A stretch of DNA of 64,000 nt from Actinomucor elegans. Its lineage: Eukaryota > Mucoromycota > Mucoromycetes > Mucorales > Mucoraceae. The notes beneath the pieces were generated by a model. It saw only the letters and a list, made by a program, of their open reading frames with translations, made no database searches and had not been told where the DNA came from. The translations under genes were made by a program, and so were the position numbers. The stretch covers positions 2,542,001-2,606,000 of the forward strand of contig JAMSLZ010000005.1 in assembly GCA_026027325.1 (NCBI GenBank). Reading direction: 5' to 3'. Shown here in pieces: positions 59,405 through 64,000 of the stretch (position 1 is its first letter; every line of letters begins with the position of its first letter).

Positions 59405-62404
59405 TGTTATAAGTTAATAAAGTTAAGGGTAAAAAAAGAAGAAGAGAAATGAAAGTGTACTATAATGCTTTTATATGTATTCTTTTTTACCCGGAGATGG
59501 ACTGAGTTACCTTTGATCCGATGACGCCAGTAGCAAGGGGACATGGTTTACTTATCGGACCTTTTCATGTCTCAGAGAGACCAATGGGGCGAGACACAAT
59601 GTTCCGTAGCATTTTTAGTCAATCTTTATTAACGTATTAGTCATTCTCTTCAACTTCCTATGAGGCTGAACACTTGTACTTGTGTAATTATCCACACAGT
59701 CTCTAATCGATATCGTAAAGCTTCTGTTTTATCCAATTATGATACCTTCGCTTAGGTATGATGCTTTGGCTCTATTTCCTGTGGTAACATTACTTAGATG
59801 AAGGATTTGATTTTCATTGGCCAACTGAAATTAACTTTCAACGCAATAACATAGCTTGATTAAAAAAAAATCTTTAAAACCAAAACGATGTGTCTGTCTC
59901 TTTAAAAGTTCGAGATACAGGTTTAAGTTTCGGGAAAAGGGTGGGATCTTTGTGATTAATCGTTGTTTGGAACTGTACCTACAACTACACAGATATTATA
60001 AAACGCAAATAATAGGGTGTTTTTACTCTCTGGAACGATATTTCGTATTTAGTTTTATTATTATCAAATATCACTCGAAAATTAGTCTAACTCCCTAAGC
60101 TTTCAGCAACTTCATAAACCGTATACTTGTCATGGTTTACTATTTATATCAAGCGTACTTGAATTACTGTAAATCATTGACTACCAATGAATCGTTTCCA
60201 TTGGGTGACGGTATATGAATATCAATTTCCTCTCAAAAATAACTGATTTTAAACCTTATGCACATCAACATTCATCAGTAATATTATTCGGCTCTTCATG
60301 CTGACCAACTATCGATAATTGGTCATTAATATAAGGAAATACTAAAGAGCCCTGGTAGCATATCCCTTCAATGTAATAACTTCTTAAAAATAAACTTGGA
60401 GTTTTTCGAAAGATAATAGCATTCTTCATATCTATAATTCGATCCTCGGGCATAGCTCATCCATTTTTAAGGTCTCTTATTTGGTTGATCGATTTTTTTT
60501 TACTAACTACTAGAAAATATACTATTGGCCGATCATTAAAACTCGTGTTGAATGGTTTTTTAATCATTTGTCTTGTAATAAAACAATAGTGTTATTGATT
60601 CTATTCACCTGAAACATTGTAAACGTATGGCGTCTATTCTATAAAGATAGCGTGTGTTTCAGATAAATAAATATACTACGTGATGAATGGACGTAAATAT
60701 GATATAGATTGCCAACAGAATAAATGAAGTGCCTTTTACAAGCATGCTATGTATCTTACTGTTGATCTTATACTGTTGTTGAGGAAGACTCACTTTATAT
60801 GCTACTATATACGATGAAGAAGATTGGATTAAACCATCTTGTCAAGTGACATTCTGTATGTGTATTATATCATATTCTGTTGTAGGCTTGGGCTCTTGTA
60901 TGTTCTATACAACTAGATTAATTTTATTATATTAGATAGTAAATAATCAAGTGGTGGTCATATCATCGACTTTGCTCCTTCAACTATGTATAGCGACAAA
61001 TCTGTATCTGCATCATTCAGCAGTAAAGGGCGAGATAGTTTATTAAACAAAGCCAATAAAACCATTTTTATATTGGTAAACCTATTAAAACTTTTTAGTA
61101 AATAGAGATAGGGAAGACTGTTACAATCTTTCCTTATCATCTTTTCCCAACCAAATGAGATTAATAATATCATTGGCTTATCCTGATTTTACTAATAGCG
61201 GGATTTACTTCAGATATAGGTTGATTGAAACGTAGCTTGTCAAAATAGTCGTGAATAGTTCAAATAATGTCAGATCAAATAAAGGACAAAAACTGCCAAT
61301 TCGATTGGCTTGGTTCGCTTTATTCTATTTTTAAACTCATGAACTATTATGCATATAACATTGGATGATCAGTAGCAAGTTTACTACTAGTGTAGATGAT
61401 AGATGCAAGCTTGATAAGGTTAAGCAAGAAAACTATAGCTGTGCTATGTTGATCATTCGAATACGATCTTACTGCGAGAAACGCATTTGTTGATTGGACA
61501 GGAAGAGTTGAAGGATGTACTTTATAATTATTAAGCGCCCTATTGATTGGTTGTATGTATTATAACAGGAATATAACTAGGTATAACATGGTCTTTGTAA
61601 ATAAGAATATTGTTGGTGACGTTATTAGCAAAAAACAATCGTTCGGATTGATTAATAAACGCTTCAAATGCAATGAGCTATCTAACTTTTTACTTCTAGT
61701 GCAAGCAAAGTTTTGAATTATTTTCTTTTGTTTGAATATCGAACAAGCTTTTAAAATACACATTAACAAAAGAGTGATCACCATTTCTTTATCAAACGCT
61801 TTGTATTTGCTGATTCAGTTGAATATTCTTTATTTTTTAATAGCCAAATGAATTATAGAAACGAAACTTTGTTATTTACTCAACTTTCTCTTTACAAAAG
61901 TATTTTTGAATATTATATACTCTAATAAAAAGCATAGCCTATTTACATAAGCAGTTTTAATGGTTCTTTAACTACATCCTATTTTATTTTGACGAGTATG
62001 ATGTTACTAACTAAAGCTGTCTATACGTAACGTTTCACACGTGTGTCCTATTTCGCATAAGTTACACGAGAAGTCATCAAAACTTGATATATCTCAACGC
62101 TTTTTTTTTTCCTTTCACTTTTTCATTTAAAAGAAAAAAAGAAAGGGATATGCAGATCTTTGATTAAGTTGGCTATCTGAGATGGTATTAATTAAACTCT
62201 TTCATTATTGAATTTACTTACTGGCCAAGAAAGCATTTTGCTTTCTGGTATCTCTTTTTTTTAAGGTAAAGGCATTCTTTGTTGTTTCAACCCATCATTT
62301 ATTCATAAAACCCCCTTTAAAGGCGCACCAGCGCTTAATTACTTAGCGTAGTATAAAGCAGCGTATACAAAAATGACTGGGTCTTTACACTTGTAACCAA
62401 GAAT
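59405..62404. other. Intergenic DNA (3.0 kb)
   Basis: Upstream of transaldolase and downstream of the acyl-CoA oxidase-like gene. AT-rich with scattered homopolymers; short frames (59856-60098, 60265-60453, 61560-61784) show no domains. No RNA gene or mobile element recognised. Confidence 0.55.
59468..59476 (-). promoter_or_regulatory. TATA element of transaldolase
   Basis: The minus strand reads CATATAAAAGCATT about 65 bp before the ATG, followed by a pyrimidine-rich run (TTTCTCTTCTTCTTTT) and a short leader. Confidence 0.6.
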
Positions 62405-64000
62405 CTATACTTTATTTTTTTCAAATCGTTCTGTTAAAGGCTTGATATACTTGTCGTGATAAGGAGCAACACCAGTGCTACCAGGAGCTTGCAAAAGAGT
62501 CTCAAAATAACCTATATTGTTAAAGAGAGTTAGATAACCTAATATCACAATACGTAGAAAGCTCCTTTACTTTGATATATGTCGCCATCATATTTAGCAA
62601 TTGGAGCCTTAAGTACAAAATCAGGCAAACCAAAACCATCAGTTAGACCAATCACTTCGTGTCTCATATCTTTGCAAAGCTAATTTGATAGAAGGTGGAT
62701 GATGAGATACATCTTAATAACGTAGTTTGATATACAAAATATTACCGCCAAGTATTCTTTCTCTATATCTTTCATTTGTTTGGGGCTCAAGAATCCTTCC
62801 ATGTAGCCTTGATCGCCATAGGCACGTAGGACATGAAGACCCCACAAAGCAGTCATTTTTCTCATGATATGAATGATGTTAGGGTGAACGGATGAATCAG
62901 CTACGCTGGAAAATCTTTTTGCATTATCCGAAAACAAGAACGCAGCACAATGGAGCTCAGCAACTCGAACAGACTCCAACAAAAGATCATTATGGTTTGC
63001 ACCTTCGTTAAGTGCTTGTTGAATGCTATTCAGCTGCATGTGAGGTCTGTTAGCACTTTTTGGATCCCATTATTTAAGAGTATTATACTCACTCTTTTGA
63101 TCAAGATTGTATGAAGGGCCTCTTCAATTAAAGCAAAATCTTTGATACAATCACTCACGACATTGACAGACCAAACACTGTTTCCAAGCAGCTCTTTAGC
63201 GCGCTGAATATAGTGAGACGAGCTTTCATACTGGAACTCTGGATAATCATCAAATTCCAGCTTTTGATTCAAGCAATGCAGCAAATAGCGTGTTGCTTGC
63301 TGCAAAAGCACGACATTATCACCACCGCCCGTTGTCATAACACCCCAATCAGCAATGATATTGCCGAGAGCATTGTAAGCTGAATAAGCATGTCCACCAC
63401 AAGAACGGCGACACATTTCCAAGATTTCTGTAGAATAGCCGCCAGAAAGACCTTTGAGAGAAGCGGAAATGGAATGCATATCACCCATATGATTCAAATA
63501 AACAATAGGATCCATTTCTCCACCTGCAGTTAGCACAGCAAACTGCTTATCAAGCGTTACAAAGGAGCTTTGAATCATATACATGAACGAAATTGCAGGA
63601 AGAAGCTTTACGTAATGTGATTGGTAGTCCATGATTTGCTGATTCTTGGTTCCTTGACGGCGAACCACGCCATAGCGAGTGGCAATCGTTAGAGCCTGTG
63701 TGACTAAAGTAAGGGTAATGGTGACCAGTGAGAATCGCTCTGGAATCAAAGTAGCATACATGACAGCTGGATTGGGTGCCGGTTTATATTCACCACCACG
63801 GTCTATACTCACCCATTTTGTGAGCATGTTTGTCCTGGGAATGCGCGTTTGTCGAAATTGGATCCATCCGTTATCAACACCTTGGTGGCCAACCTTTGAT
63901 CCAATGTCACCCGCTTGGATATTCGGCATAACTTGACCAGTTACTGTGTCTCGCAACTGTACAATGAACCAATTCAGTCCAACGTTTTTTCCATGAATAT
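62405..64000 (-). CDS. Acyl-CoA oxidase-like protein, C-terminal part (runs off right edge)
   Basis: The last four exons are visible (63093->64000, 62746-63033, 62571-62679, 62405-62511), about 468 residues; the start is outside the window. The order is acyl-CoA oxidase: GLNWFIVQLRDTVTGQ, DIGSKVGHQGVDNGWIQFRQ, RIPRTNMLTKWVSID, ERFSLVTITLTLVTQALTIA, RYGVVRRQG, LKGLSGGYSTEILEMCRRSC, GGHAYSAYNALGNIIADWG, and a C-terminal helical domain. Peroxisomal oxidases use FAD to start beta-oxidation and release H2O2. Two oddities: the segment that should read T-[F/W/Y]-E-G-[E/D]-N, with the catalytic Glu, reads TTGGGDN, and the C-terminus ends in FEKNKV with no PTS1 tripeptide. Some fungal oxidases also lack PTS1 and enter peroxisomes by other Pex5 contacts. 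Confidence 0.87.

Noticed and set aside
1..64000. Metabolic gene cluster of lipid genes
   Set aside because: The lipid-related genes are scattered on both strands with unrelated genes between them; no shared regulation is visible.
1..64000. CRISPR arrays, bacterial operons, phage or plasmid elements
   Set aside because: The sequence is intron-rich eukaryotic nuclear DNA; no regularly spaced repeats or prokaryotic genes are present.

Overview
The window is nuclear DNA from an early-diverging fungus, most likely a Mucorales-type mucoromycete. Coding genes are interrupted by very short introns (about 45-75 nt) with GTA/GTAAG donors, CTAAC-like branch points and TAG/CAG acceptors. Intergenic DNA is AT-rich with long A/T homopolymers. 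The proteins are mostly conserved fungal housekeeping genes. The group assignment is an inference from gene content and intron style; no rRNA or tRNA was found to confirm it.

Layout, left to right: NOT4-type ubiquitin ligase (1303-3116, +) followed 44 bp later by a VPS68/TMEM50 membrane protein (3161-3873, +); a SAPS/Sit4-associated phosphatase subunit (5100-7597, -); mitochondrial medium-chain acyl-CoA dehydrogenase (9082-10338, +) tail-to-tail with a SAM methyltransferase (10357-11715, -); TAM41 CDP-diacylglycerol synthase (13485-14947, +); ILV3 dihydroxy-acid dehydratase (15414-17686, -) with a 4-nt microexon; a 5.2-kb gene-free stretch; an UNC93-like transporter (22898-24409, -); a large HAM1-type TULIP lipid-binding protein (27623-31614, -); TRAPPC13 (31820-33169, -); an acyl-CoA-binding tail-anchored protein (34282-36183, +) and a small orphan gene (36261-36770, +); UTP21 (37179-40236, -); an ornithine decarboxylase antizyme-like gene (43644-44319, +); a tandem pair of Kre9/Knh1-like secreted proteins, the first broken (44756-45312) and the second intact (47015-47528); an F-box/LRR-like relic (48305-49532); REV7/MAD2B (50456-51366, +); MDM31/32 (51457-53752, -); a COQ11-like reductase (54583-55717, +) and an orphan (55830-56489, +); transaldolase (58299-59404, -); and the C-terminal part of an acyl-CoA oxidase-like gene running off the right edge (62405->64000, -).

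There are no operons. Many genes touch mitochondrial or peroxisomal lipid and energy metabolism (ACAD, acyl-CoA oxidase-like, ACBP, TAM41, MDM31, COQ11-like, TULIP protein), but they are scattered on both strands and I treat the co-location as coincidental. The most interesting observations are an antizyme-like gene that reads in one frame after splicing, with no place for the usual +1 frameshift; an acyl-CoA oxidase-like protein with Gly where the catalytic Glu should be; the 4-nt ILV3 microexon; a gene-conversion footprint between the Kre9-like copies; and a degenerate dispersed intergenic repeat built around AGATGCGACATT. All exon models were built by hand from splice signals, reading-frame phase and expected protein family sequence.
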